From Thelephora terrestris (taxonomy: Eukaryota > Basidiomycota > Agaricomycetes > Thelephorales > Thelephoraceae): 64,000 bases of DNA. The translations under genes and the position numbers were made by a program. Where the stretch lies: the NCBI GenBank assembly GCA_015956445.1, contig WIUZ02000007.1, positions 682,001-746,000 on the forward strand. Reading direction: 5' to 3'. The notes under the pieces are model-generated. The model was not told the origin of the DNA. It searched no databases and was given only the letters and a program-made list of their open reading frames with translations. Positions within the stretch are counted from its first letter, which is position 1. Each line of letters starts with the position of its first letter. Positions 36,032 through 45,917 of this stretch are shown here, piece after piece.

Positions 36032-37759
36032 CTATGAATAAAAGGAAGGATAATTTACAACGCCTTTCGCCAGCCACCAGGTCAACACTGGAGTGAAGAA
36101 AAACGAGAGGCGCATGTTGGAGATCGGCCAGAACAACATGGGAGGGATTACCACAGGGATACAGATATCCTGTTGGTGTTGAACGGCTGCCGGAGGTGAA
36201 ACGAGCGCCGGAGAAGGTTGAGAGGTTTGTTCAGAAGGTGAGATTGTCGAGGCGGGGTCCGGCGAGGCGGGATCCACGGAGACGGGATCCGTTGAGGCAG
36301 GATCCACGGAGACGGGATCCGTTGAGGCAGGATCCATGGAGACGGGATGCATTGAGACGGGATCCGTCGTAGTTGAGGGCTGCACCTGAACATCCTGTGA
36401 AGAAACCTCCGAGTCGTCTGGTCGAGGCTCCTCGTCGTCGTGTGAGGCTGGGTCATCGTGGGGAGTTATGCTATCCTGAGCTGCTCCGTTGTCGTGGGTA
36501 ACTGCATCGTCGTCGGGAACAGACTTATCCTGGGGAGCCGCATCGCGCTGAGGAGTCTCTTCGGGCTGAGCAACCGCATCGTCGTGGTGAACTGCTTCAT
36601 TGGGGAGAGTTGCATCGACTTCTTCGTCCACGAATGTTCGAATCGGTTCATCTGGATCCGCCATGGGAGAAGGGGACGAGACTGGGGATGGCGGAAGTGG
36701 GAACACAAGCGGATCGAGAATCTCCGAAACCGTTTCAGCAGGATGAGGTTCAGCCTCGGACGGAAGAGAATCGCCCAGAAGAGGGGGGAAACTTTGGCTC
36801 GTCTCTGGATTCTCCGAGGCGGTTCCAGCAGGCTGGGATTCGGCTTCTTCTGGGAGGGAACCGCCCAGAAGAGGGGGGAGACTCTGGCTCGTCTCGGGTT
36901 TGCTTTCCGGAGACTCCTCCTCCTCCTCCTCCTCCTCCTCCTCCTTGGTTGCCTCTTCTGACAGAACCACCGTAGGAAGTTCCGCCGGCTGGGCGACAGT
37001 AGGAGAGATGGGCGTGACGACCTCAAAAATCGGCGATGCGAGGGACCCCTCAACCGATCCAATTTTGATCTCCGTGTAACCCGTCGAGATGTCCGATCCC
37101 GTCGTGCTCGTAGTGGTCGTACTGGGATGCTTCGAATGCGAGAATCTGCGCAAGATGGTTGGCGTGGTAGGAGCGGTGCCTAGACTGAGGGACTCGGCGG
37201 CAAGGGAAGCGATGGTAGAATGAGGCCGTCCATCCTTCTTATCCTTCTTGAACAGCTGGCTGCTCGACCTCCTGATGCCGTTGACGATACTCTTCACGCG
37301 CTCGCGTTTCCGCGTCGGAGACCCTTGGTGGTCGATGTCTGGACTGGGGTGGTTCGGGTTCGGGCTTAGCGAGGACATATCATGCGAAGGGAAACGCCTG
37401 GAAGTAGGAGAAGGAGGAGAAGGAGAGGAATACGGAGAAGGCTGGTTCTTCATCGTTGCGCTCTTTACAGAGTTACCGCTCTCGCGTTTGCGGAGGAGGT
37501 TAGGAACAGACCCAAGTTCAACCGTCAAAGAGGTGGTTGAACTCGACGGACTTCCTTTCTCCTGGTGGTGGTGGTTCGCTGGGGAGTGACTTGGGTCGGT
37601 GAACGGCGATACCAAGTGCTTCACGAAACTCTTAACCCTCTCGCGTTTCCGATGGTGGTGGTGAGGGTGGGGGGAGTCGTGGTCGTCGGAATGGGGCTCG
37701 TGGTGTTTCAAGTCTAGTGATGAAGGGACTGGAGAGAAGACTGGGAGTGGGACGGACAT
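36032..37759 (-). CDS. Large disordered protein with repeated KRERVKS motif and hydrophobic C-terminus
   Basis: Single-exon 575-aa frame, not recognised as a known family. Visible parts: His-rich start (PHPHHHHRKRERVKSFVKHL), a second KRERVKSIVNGIRRSSSQLF at about 151-170, long Ser/Pro-rich stretches, an acidic run of about eleven Glu (KEEEEEEEEEEE), two copies of an ETSQS(L/F)PPLLG unit, and a decapeptide-like repeat near 470-510 (DPASTDPVSV). The last 45 residues turn hydrophobic (PVVIPPMLFWPI, FFFTPVLTWWLAKGVV) and could be a membrane anchor. The two basic amphipathic KRERVKS helices suggest a phosphorylatable membrane- or protein-binding motif; this is inference. Intact over 1.7 kb without a stop, despite biased composition. 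Confidence 0.65.
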   Translation of the reverse strand: MSVPLPVFSPVPSSLDLKHHEPHSDDHDSPHPHHHHRKRERVKSFVKHLVSPFTDPSHSPANHHHQEKGSPSSSTTSLTVELGSVPNLLRKRESGNSVKSATMKNQPSPYSSPSPPSPTSRRFPSHDMSSLSPNPNHPSPDIDHQGSPTRKRERVKSIVNGIRRSSSQLFKKDKKDGRPHSTIASLAAESLSLGTAPTTPTILRRFSHSKHPSTTTTSTTGSDISTGYTEIKIGSVEGSLASPIFEVVTPISPTVAQPAELPTVVLSEEATKEEEEEEEEEESPESKPETSQSLPPLLGGSLPEEAESQPAGTASENPETSQSFPPLLGDSLPSEAEPHPAETVSEILDPLVFPLPPSPVSSPSPMADPDEPIRTFVDEEVDATLPNEAVHHDDAVAQPEETPQRDAAPQDKSVPDDDAVTHDNGAAQDSITPHDDPASHDDEEPRPDDSEVSSQDVQVQPSTTTDPVSMHPVSMDPASTDPVSVDPASTDPVSVDPASPDPASTISPSEQTSQPSPALVSPPAAVQHQQDICIPVVIPPMLFWPISNMRLSFFFTPVLTWWLAKGVVNYPSFYS

Positions 37760-38175
37760 CGTGCGAGCCGAGGTGAGGGTTTAGGTAAAGACTGAGCACC
37801 GTAACCGATGAGCGGAGGGTAATGAGGAAGGGGGGAGACAAGCGAATCTTCGCCTATTTATGCGTTTATTCAAGACGCAGATCAAGACACGCGAAAAGGC
37901 ACTGATCTATCTCCATTCGATGAAGGGTATTCTTATTATACTCGTACATCCTATCCCCTCAGTTCTAAAGCGTGAAATGCAGGTAGGGAAATGGGCAGGT
38001 GGGAAAATAAAAGGCAATGAATGAATACAAAGGCACGAAACCGGGCCACAGCACAACCGACCCGTCGAAAGAGAGGCGGTAGCAAAGGGGAGCAGCACCG
38101 CCACCCGCCAAATGGATCGGGCAAGCGGAAGCAAAACTTTGACCTTCCAAAAATAGGTCGTGTGCAACGTTCCGC
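37760..38175. other. Intergenic
   Basis: Upstream region of the disordered-protein gene and 3' flank of the acyltransferase gene. No gene seen. Confidence 0.5.
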
Positions 38176-40560
38176 TCAGTGCACAACGTATAACACGCAC
38201 AGGAGCGGGAAACCTGAAAAGAGCGAAACCCAAAAGAAAACGTTCCCAAGTATCTTGTTTCTCCGGATCTCTGGAGTCCTTCCTATCGCGATCAATGGGA
38301 TTTGGATGAGCTGAGCGGAGAAAGAACGGTTCCAAGCCAACAGTCAATGGGGTGACGTTTGGAACGCGGCATTCTCGACATATCTCACCTGTGCCATGAA
38401 CAAGTACATCCTGTGATCAAAGTACCGCATTGTTAGTCACATGAAAATCACCGACTATGAACTAAACGGACCTTATCTTCTGGGTCACGACCACCATCAC
38501 CAACTCATGTATGGCAGCGCTCAACAAAAACGTGATGAGCATAGCGCTCGTCTTGGACAACTTGTAACTCCTCATCGTCGACGTGTACACGTGCCTAAGC
38601 AGGAACTGGTGCACAGGCTTATTCCACTTGCGCGAGAACTCATCCCATGAGGTCGAATTCCACCTAGAAAGGTCCGGATCCCCCGTCTTTAGCCCAACCA
38701 ATCAACCTCGACCGAGCAAAACGTTCCTTACTATCAAAAAAGTCAACTGATGTAATGCTATTGAGTTTGGGTCCGCTTACCCAATCTTCGTAGAATTGCC
38801 TGTCGGCGAAGCTGAGGAGCTAAGGGTGAGGCTGTATCCGGCTATAACGCCACACCGAACTTACCGAGACAGCTCAGCAAAGCCGTTGCAGATGCACTCT
38901 GATCGAAACCATCAGGAACAACCTTCGGGCAAATGGGTAACCCCTCACCGAAGATGATGTAGAATAGCAACAAGTAAGCAACCATGAAAGGAAGGGCCAG
39001 GTCCAACATAGCCCTGAAGAAAGACGCCTGGTGGATTTTCGGCAATATGAACACCTCCGTCACAGAATACAGCAACGTGAATGTCCCAAACGTCGCGACG
39101 GTTTTCTCAAAGACGTATAATGGCCGAATTCTAGATGGAAAGGTTTGTTCACTTGTTCACCTCGGACGCACAGGAAATTTTGGAACCTACCTTTCCGTCC
39201 GAGGATACTCCAAGTCATACACCAGGGTGGGGATCAGCTGATAGTCCGCAAAATTTCCCCAGCCGATGTTGTTTGGCCATCTGACCTTTTGTGGTCCCGT
39301 ACTGACAAGCTCAGAATCCAATTCAGAGAACTCTTTGGCCAATTCTGCGATTTTTTCATCCGGGTGGTCAATCAACGGATGAGGGCCAGGCTCTTCGGTA
39401 AACTCCGTTACAGGATCCGTCACTGTGGTCTCATTTCTCGAAGAGGCAGCGGCAGCAGCAACGGCCAGTCGTTGACGAAGAACTGCCGCGGCAGAAACCT
39501 CGACCTCCAGGTATGGCTTCCCCCCATTTGGTACGTCGGGTGCCTCTGGAGTCGATGAGCCGGAGTCACTCCGAGTAGAGGCTCCATCGGCTTCTTTCCT
39601 ATAAATCTTTGCGATAGCGACTGCCGATTCATATCCCCCCACACGCTCCGTCTCCTTGCGGAGGATTTCCAGGGCTTTCTTGGCCTCGTGATCGACCCAT
39701 TGAAGGTACCCATTCACGTAGACGTACGAGTGCATCTTCATAATCATCACCTAAAAGCAACCAATCAGGATCCCAGTCTCAAGAATAGTCACATGTATGC
39801 GCAGTACCAAACAGTGGAGCGTCAGGAACCCGCTCTGAACCCATGGCCATTGCCTAACACGCGCAGCGCAGTCAGCACCACCTCATAATCGGAAGTTGAA
39901 CCCCGAGCATCCACTCACCGATCGAAAGTCCACTTGACCGTTATTGCAAGCACCGCAGTTTGCCACGCATGTTGAATGATAACGCCGGTCCAATGGTACT
40001 TGATGTGACCTTTGGCCAGTAGTTTGGCAAAGGGCACGCATACTCCCGTCGACAACACGAGGAGAAGATCGGATAAAGCGAGAGGGAGGGCGTGCCGAAA
40101 GAAAAGTGCTGCGAATTGGAGATTTAGAGGTACGCCGTTCGCTTCAATGCCTTCGATGTACGTCCGCGTCATGAATAGGAAGATCGAGATCCAAAACAAC
40201 GTGAAGAAACCCTAGATTCCACACCGTATACCACGATGTCAGTCCATTCGCCTTGTCTCGTTAAAGAGAAAGAACACAACACACCCGAAACTCGTTGGTA
40301 CCTGAAGACGCATTGCTTGTGTCGAAGTGGCTTTCACGGGGAGTGAAAGTGATTGTAGCTCGAAGTTTCTTTGTCGATTTTGAGCGGTAAGGCTTCGAAA
40401 CGTAGAACGTTCCGTCTGCAGACTGGAACCCGCCGCTACTTGTTCGTTCAATTATCTGTGGTGTCTGTGTCCTACAAACCCGCGAATAAACGGAGGTAAT
40501 CATACGTGTCAGTTGGCAAACTACCGAAGTCCAAAGCACGTACGATTTTGGTTCCATCAT
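38176..40560 (-). CDS. Sterol O-acyltransferase (ARE2/ACAT type, MBOAT family)
   Basis: About 597-aa endoplasmic-reticulum enzyme esterifying sterols with fatty acyl-CoA for storage in lipid droplets. Exons (minus): 40560-40285, 40211-39919, 39853-39808, 39750-39191, 39130-38949, 38898-38865, 38811-38781, 38686-38472, 38410-38389, 38310-38176. Family marks: KLRATITFTPRESHFD, TNEFRGFFTLFWISIF, MKMHSYVYVNGYL, FYIIFECICNGFAELSRFADRQFYEDW, KWNKPVHQFLLRHVY, the catalytic His in SAAIHELVM, and the C-terminal helices AQLIQIPLIAIGRTPE and LGNVFFWVSLFSGF. Several hydrophobic helices. Odd point: the family motif FYxDWWN is split by an intron (38,780 down), and canonical GT-AG splicing in phase puts eight extra residues (TGDPDLSR) between W and WN; the expected join would need one G fewer at the donor. 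The start is the first ATG of the open exon and is less sure. Confidence 0.87.
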
Positions 40561-41130
40561 GAAGACACCCTCAAGACCCCGAGACGCCTCGGAAGCGGAG
40601 CACGGAAGAGATTGGATGTGTCGATAAGCCTGGAAGGGGTAGCCGGCGACCCTGCTGAGCTGGGGGTCAAGTAGGGTATCCTTTCAGGTGGCGTGGAGTC
40701 CGAGGAGATGAGAAGAGAGAGAGCTGAGTTCCAAGCAGCAATACACTGGGGTCGGCGATGCTGACTAACTCAGGTGGATTGGCTACGTCAATATTTTCTC
40801 ACGCTTGCTGCGCCTCCGAAAACTCGGTTAAAGCCGGCTGCGCGAACTCACAAGGGGAGGGAAATGGGAAGGCAAATAATCAATTCCGCCATCGCTGGGA
40901 AAGAGCAATGGTAGTAATAGTGCGGGCGGTTTGGACGTACTTACAACCATGGAGGTCGACAGGGAGATGTAATGTTAAGCGCTAATCACTGGATCTACGA
41001 TGTCCGAACCCGGTATGAAGGATACATTGGGTTTTTGCTGCATGTAATGCACTACTACCAAACGAGCCAATGGATTCACATGCAGAAGAGCGAAGGAGAT
41101 GTCCGTAACAATGAAGATTGAGGCCATAGA
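40561..41130. other. Intergenic, probable acyltransferase promoter side
   Basis: No gene or clear repeat seen; the transposable-element nest begins at 41,131. Confidence 0.4.
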
Positions 41131-41830
41131 TGTCAGGAACATGGTATTTTTAAACTTGTTATAACACGCTCTTTCTTCGAACTCTTCTTACCTTTTCTTA
41201 TTGTTTGAATGCTTCACACTCCTTTCCTTCACTTCCATCATTCAAACAACGAAAACACACAGTGTATACAAGGCACAAACGGAACGCTACACTGGTACAA
41301 CGAAAGTCCACAGCTATCAGAAGTCAATCCTATCTTCTACAGGCACCCAATGCTCAAGCTGTCCATCCCAGTTCAGCCAACCTCTTCTCCCAGCGAGCAG
41401 CTCTCTGAACATGGAGTCCCCATCCTCCACACTCAACTGAACTATGTCAGGAACATGGTATTTTTAAAACTTTTTATAACACGCTCTTTCTTCAAACTCT
41501 TCTTACCTTTTCTTATGTTTGAATGCTTCACATTCCTTATCATTCACTCCAATCATTCAAAACACACAACGCGCATACATTCACGGCAATACGAAACGAC
41601 ATGGCTATACAAGTGCTATCAATGTCCTTCAAAAGTTGACTCTATCTATGGCAGGCCTCATTGTCATCAGCTGTCCATCCCGGAGATCAAAGAACTGGCC
41701 CCTCCTTGCAAGGATCTCTCCGAACATGGCGTCCCCGTCCTCCGCGCTGACATACCTCCATTCTCTGGAGTACTCGTCGGCAACGTTCCCCATGTCCCTT
41801 TCCCTCAGGATGCTTCGCAACATTTCGTGG
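41131..41830 (+). mobile_element. Two overlapping LTR fragments starting TGTCAGGAACATGG
   Basis: The same LTR-like start occurs at 41,131, 41,445 and 57,399. The second begins inside the first (just after ctgaacta), so one copy landed in another. The minus strand of 41,629-41,823 ends in the same C-terminal sequence (AEDGDAMFGE..., RPAIDRVNF) as the antisense gene of the element at 57.4 kb. Fragmentary fossils. Confidence 0.55.
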
Positions 41831-42554
41831 CGTTTCTATACTCTCTATACCTCCCTACCCCTCCCTATGCATCCCTATACTTCCCTACATACCCATATAT
41901 CTCCCTTCACCTCACTACTCCCTTCCCTATACTAACCTACTCGTCCCGATGCTTCGCGACTTTCCCAATGTTTTGGTATCCTCTCTATCTCTCGCTACCC
42001 CCCCGGCCTCCCTATATCCCTCCCAACACTACACCATTCGTGACTCCTCCCTATATCTTCTCCCGACTTCCCTATACCTTCGCGATATCTCCCTACACCA
42101 TTCCCCTCGATCTCTCGATCCCTATGCTCGATCATTCCCTTTTGGTTCATTTCTCAACCACATCTCTTTCCTTGGTCGTTCCCTTCGATCCCTCGCCCTC
42201 CCTATGTCATAGACTCGTCATTAGGTCTTTTGACATCATTTGGTTCGTTCCCTCTTGCTTCCTACGTTCTCAGAGCCTCCTAGTGTCACGAACGCGTGAC
42301 ATAATGGCCAAGATCGCACAAGTAATTCAAGACATTGGTCTCATTCGTGGTAATAATAATACAAGGGGAGCTAAGAAAGACTACAAACTTAGACGAGAAC
42401 AAACGGGTCGATGTCACAAGAGCAGTTCTGAGGGAAAGGGCAACGATGAGCGAAATGATGAGGGTTATGAATACTCTCGGGACAGTAAGACCACGCTCGC
42501 GTTACCGGATCCTGCCAACACTCCCTACATCCCAACACATCATGAGAGAGACTC

Positions 42555-43292
42555 TCATACATCTCTCTCCGCACGTCCGACAAGGCCCCGCTCACTAATG
42601 AGAACCCATAGCGGTCTTGGAGACCCGCCACCTCCACCTTCAACTTCATCCTCACCTGCCGTGACTTGTCGGAGGGACGACAACGTTGACCAGAACGAGT
42701 CATCGGACTCTTGCGGGTCTTCTTCTTCTGGGACCTCTCCACCATCTGGCGAACTGGGGCAGGACTCCAGGGAGGGGATGGAGGGAGAGGAATGCCCTGA
42801 TCCTGGCGGTGGCGAAGGGATGACTGGGGACTTGCAAGGGGGGTCGGTACAATAAGCTCCCCGACATTGATGTCCGAAATATCGGAAGAGAGATGCCTGG
42901 AAAGGTCCCCAATGTTCCAAAGCAAAGTGAGAGAAGTCATCATTCAAACTATTCATGATGACGTACATGCGGTTCACCCGCTTCTCCAACTTCGCAATCC
43001 TATCCTCCCGTTCCCTTTCCATGAGGTCCAACAACTGAACGGCGGCAGGGTGTTGAGCCTGGACCACAGGTCCCGAAAGCCGGGGGTCTTCGAACCCAGC
43101 TTGTTCCCAGAATTCGGCGGGAGCGTTATGAGTGGTGAGGAAGTCGACGGCAACCTGATTATCGTAGGCAATGTTGGCAGGGGTATCGTACAAGTGTTGC
43201 TCCACATCGTAGGGAGCATCCGTCTCAAAGGATGGAGTGAAGGGGACGGCGGCAGCGTTGAGAATAACGTTGTTGGCGGCGAAGGCAGACAT
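42555..43292 (-). CDS. Antisense open frame of the 2.3 kb LTR-like element
   Basis: 245-aa intact frame, unknown function. N-terminal part with aromatic and acidic residues, a coiled-coil stretch (LMEREREDRIAKLEKRVNRM, about 90-110), a short Cys cluster (CRGAYCTDPPCKSP, near 142-156), then an acidic, Ser/Pro-rich C-terminal half. The layout (helical start, coiled coil, Cys pair or cluster, acidic Pro-rich tail) is the same as in the antisense genes of the longer elements at 46.8, 51.0, 59.7 and 62.4 kb, though the sequences are far apart. Confidence 0.5.
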   Translation of the reverse strand: MSAFAANNVILNAAAVPFTPSFETDAPYDVEQHLYDTPANIAYDNQVAVDFLTTHNAPAEFWEQAGFEDPRLSGPVVQAQHPAAVQLLDLMEREREDRIAKLEKRVNRMYVIMNSLNDDFSHFALEHWGPFQASLFRYFGHQCRGAYCTDPPCKSPVIPSPPPGSGHSSPSIPSLESCPSSPDGGEVPEEEDPQESDDSFWSTLSSLRQVTAGEDEVEGGGGGSPRPLWVLISERGLVGRAERDV

Positions 43293-43496
43293 AGTAGTAG
43301 CAGATGTTTAAGAGGAGAGTGGTGGTTGATTGGTGGGAGTGGAAAAGAGGCGATGGAGGGAACGATCATTAATCCCCCCTGATTTAAATACCTCCTGACT
43401 CAAAAGGCAAACCGGAAAGGGAAAACAATAACCTATTATCCATTAAAGTCCGAATTAGGATAAACAAACCCTTAACCCTGATCGTGATCCCATCAA

Positions 43497-43640
43497 ACTC
43501 AGAGAAATCCCCATCAATCATGGGAAATCCCCACCACGCTTCTATTACTACCATTGATCCAGAGAAATCCCCATCGATCGCGGGAAATCCCCATCACGCT
43601 TCTATTGCTACCACGAAACACGAGAAATCCCCGAACGCTT
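43497..43640 (+). repeat. Imperfect tandem repeat of about 67 bp in the LTR-like element
   Basis: About two and a half units holding gagaaatcccc, atc, gggaaatcccc, and cacgcttctatt. It lies between the two divergent frames, upstream of the TATA box, so it may be a promoter repeat. Confidence 0.6.
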
Positions 43641-43798
43641 CCATCAACTCGGACCCCTATTGTTCCCGTATGAGTAATTACTATCTGTCGTCCTAAGTCC
43701 CCTCATTCTGACTCATCTACCCTACCCTAAACTACGCACAGACCATGTTGACTCTTGTTTGACTCATTGTAGAATAATGACTCCTGTAGAGGATTGGG

Positions 43799-43806
43799 TA
43801 TATAAG
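43799..43806 (+). promoter_or_regulatory. TATA box of the 2.3 kb LTR-like element
   Basis: TATATAAG about 145 bp upstream of the sense ATG at 43,949, followed by a pyrimidine-rich leader. Confidence 0.5.
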
Positions 43807-43948
43807 GAAGAGCGTTCGCTCCTTCTTTTCCCCATTCTCAATCTCTTCTGTATTCCTCTACCCACAACCTGAATAAAAGTAAGCTGAGGAATTCTCCTCA
43901 CGCCTTACCTCTTCTGACTCATTTCAGCAGGAATCCTCCTGCCAGTGT

Positions 43949-44572
43949 ATGTTCAGTGCTCCTAACCCTTTCCCCTCTACCAGTCCAGTCCAGCGCCCAG
44001 TCATCCCCGACGCTAGAAGGTCTATCTGGGAGTATAAGCTCATCAGAAGTCTTCAAGTAAATCGAACCAACGGTTTACTTACCCACTTCCCTTACTACCG
44101 ACCCTTTGCAGCTCTCGACGCCGGAGTTACTACTCCTCCCTTTCTACTAGGGGCAGATCATCAATTCCTTTGGAATTCAGATCTTACTGAGAGCGTCCTT
44201 GCGACAGTCTACTTCAGTATCAGCCTGGCCTTTTACTTCCCCTCTCCACGTGTTCATCTTACGACTAACATCCATACCCACTCCCCTGCTATCATCGTTC
44301 TTTGGTGGGAAATCCCAACTGAATTACCTTATTCTGTCATAGAATATCTCGTCAATTTCGAACGTCTTAGCGACCAAGACTTCGAACCGCTTGTGCAGCA
44401 ACTCAATCAGTTCTGCCAAGACTATCACTCACCCGTTCACCCTTATCAGACCGAATCACCTCTCTCTCTCGACATCCCTCCTCCTCTCGTTTCCACACCC
44501 GGAACCCCCTTCAAAACCAGACCCGACACTCCTCACCCATCCGCTAATCCTCTAGCGCCCCACAAACAGTAA
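43949..44572 (+). CDS. Sense open frame in the R/U5-like part of the 2.3 kb element
   Basis: 207-aa intact frame starting MFSAPNPFPS, unknown function. Globular-looking middle with many aromatic residues (ESVLATVYFSISLAFYF, PAIIVLWWEIP) and a Pro-rich tail. It ends 20 bp before the right end of the element. No homology recognised; an RNA-binding or capsid role cannot be claimed. Confidence 0.4.
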   Translation: MFSAPNPFPSTSPVQRPVIPDARRSIWEYKLIRSLQVNRTNGLLTHFPYYRPFAALDAGVTTPPFLLGADHQFLWNSDLTESVLATVYFSISLAFYFPSPRVHLTTNIHTHSPAIIVLWWEIPTELPYSVIEYLVNFERLSDQDFEPLVQQLNQFCQDYHSPVHPYQTESPLSLDIPPPLVSTPGTPFKTRPDTPHPSANPLAPHKQ

Positions 44573-44749
44573 GCAGGCCCACAACCCTGACACCTAGATT
44601 AGTATATAAGCCTCTGTATTTGATAGACTCACCAGGGACCAATCCAGGGGACTGATTCCCATGTTTTCCTCTCCCTATCGTTCTCCTCTCGTCGTTGTCG
44701 TCTCCCTATAGTCTCCTGCGTCTTCCCTATCGTTCTCGTCATCATACCT

Positions 44750-45250
44750 CACTGGGGGCAGGGGCACCTGGAATCAGTGACTACATCTTGATTACATGGT
44801 GAGTTCATGTACACTTTTCAATAATTGTAATCGCCAATTCCAGGTTGATTACATTTCAAATGTTACCTTGACATGTAATTCACCTGTTGCCACCAACTCC
44901 ATTTGAAATTTCCTCAAGATGTTCCCAAGCAATGTTTCCTGAATGTGCCCACTGGGCACATTGTGAAAAAATCTCATGTTTTTGAGCGCATTTAGATTAC
45001 ATCTCAGACGATTGAAGAACATGCTGATTATATTGCAATGTCATTTTTGCCGACAGGTCAAAAGCATCCCAGAAACATTTGTTGAGAACATTTCAAATGG
45101 AATTGGTGGACATTGGTTGGATTACATGTCAAGGGAACATTTGAAATGTAATCAACCTGGAATTTGCGATTACAATTATTGAAAAGTGCACATGAACTCA
45201 CCATGTAATCAAGATGTAATCACCGATTCCAGGTGCCCCTGCCCCCAGTG
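44750..45250. mobile_element. CACTG-ended palindromic MITE, copy 1
   Basis: 501 bp with long inverted ends beginning CACTGGGGGCAGGGGC, and a perfect 3-bp duplication CCT on both sides. The ends and 3-bp duplication fit the CACTA superfamily. No coding capacity. Confidence 0.85.
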
Positions 45251-45917
45251 CCTGCGTCCCTGCGTTCCCGTCGTCGTCTCTAGCGTCCTGTCATCATCCC
45301 GAAGATCCCGACCTCCCGAAGTTCTCGTCGTCGTCCTGAAGTTTTCCCTCATCGTTCCCTTGTCTGTTTCATTGATTCCCTTCTGTTATCTTTAGTTATC
45401 TTTAGTTCCCTCTTGATATTTACGTCTCCCTACACGTCCCGACGTTCCCAACGTTCCCAACGTTTCCCTTCATTTCCCTACAGTTCCCTACGTGTCCCTA
45501 CGGAGCTAGGAGGCATCGTACGACCAAGGACCACCTTCATCGACGTTGACAGGGCACCCCATCTTCTCCCCATCGGACCTTAGCCCATGTCAGCGTGCTG
45601 AATTTTACCCTCTTTTCGAACCATTTTTACACCCAACTTTCGCTCACTTTCCTTACCCATACCCCTTTCATCTTATCAGTTTCCCTTATCACGAACTCAC
45701 ACGTCACCCAAAAAGGCACAGACAAAGACACAGATGATATTATATCAGGCACACCCACGACAAAGACATGAGCCGACTAGCCGACGGAGTTGAATCCGCA
45801 CGGACTCTATGGACGAGGACTAAGGCGTATAAACCCTAGTCGTCAAGACCTGGTCTGCCAGTACTCCTCAGCACTGACAACCTCCTCCTCCGTCCCCTCC
45901 GAGGCACTCTCGACGGT

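Larger units (their letters stand above)
42284..44592 (+). mobile_element. Complete 2.3 kb TG...CA element with antisense and sense open frames
   Basis: Starts TGTCACGAACG, ends CCCTGACA and is flanked by the perfect 5-bp duplication CCTAG (42,279-42,283 and 44,593-44,597). Looks like a solo LTR by ends and duplication. It carries an intact frame on the minus strand (42,555-43,292), a TATA box at 43,799, and an intact frame on the plus strand after it (43,949-44,572). No direct terminal repeat and no reverse transcriptase were seen. Inserted in an older LTR. Confidence 0.7.
42100..45551 (+). mobile_element. Remnant of a further LTR (family of the 61.3 kb LTR), split by later insertions
   Basis: 42,100-42,283 resembles 61,725-61,862 (shared tract around ccctatgtcatagac and cattaggtcttttgacatca); 44,593 onward continues with the matching TATA region (gtatataagcctctgta against 61,868). 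Between them sits the element at 42,284-44,592, and a MITE lies at 44,750-45,250. The right end may be TTGACA at 45,551; the left end is not resolved. Confidence 0.5.

Noticed and set aside
36458-36961. 167-aa plus-strand frame rich in Gly and Arg, with a Leu run
   Set aside because: Antisense to the disordered 575-aa protein; the Leu run is the complement of its Glu run.
41209-42855. 548-aa plus-strand open frame
   Set aside because: Runs across the borders of several LTR-like fragments and over the antisense frame at 42.6-43.3 kb; low-complexity pyrimidine-rich sequence.
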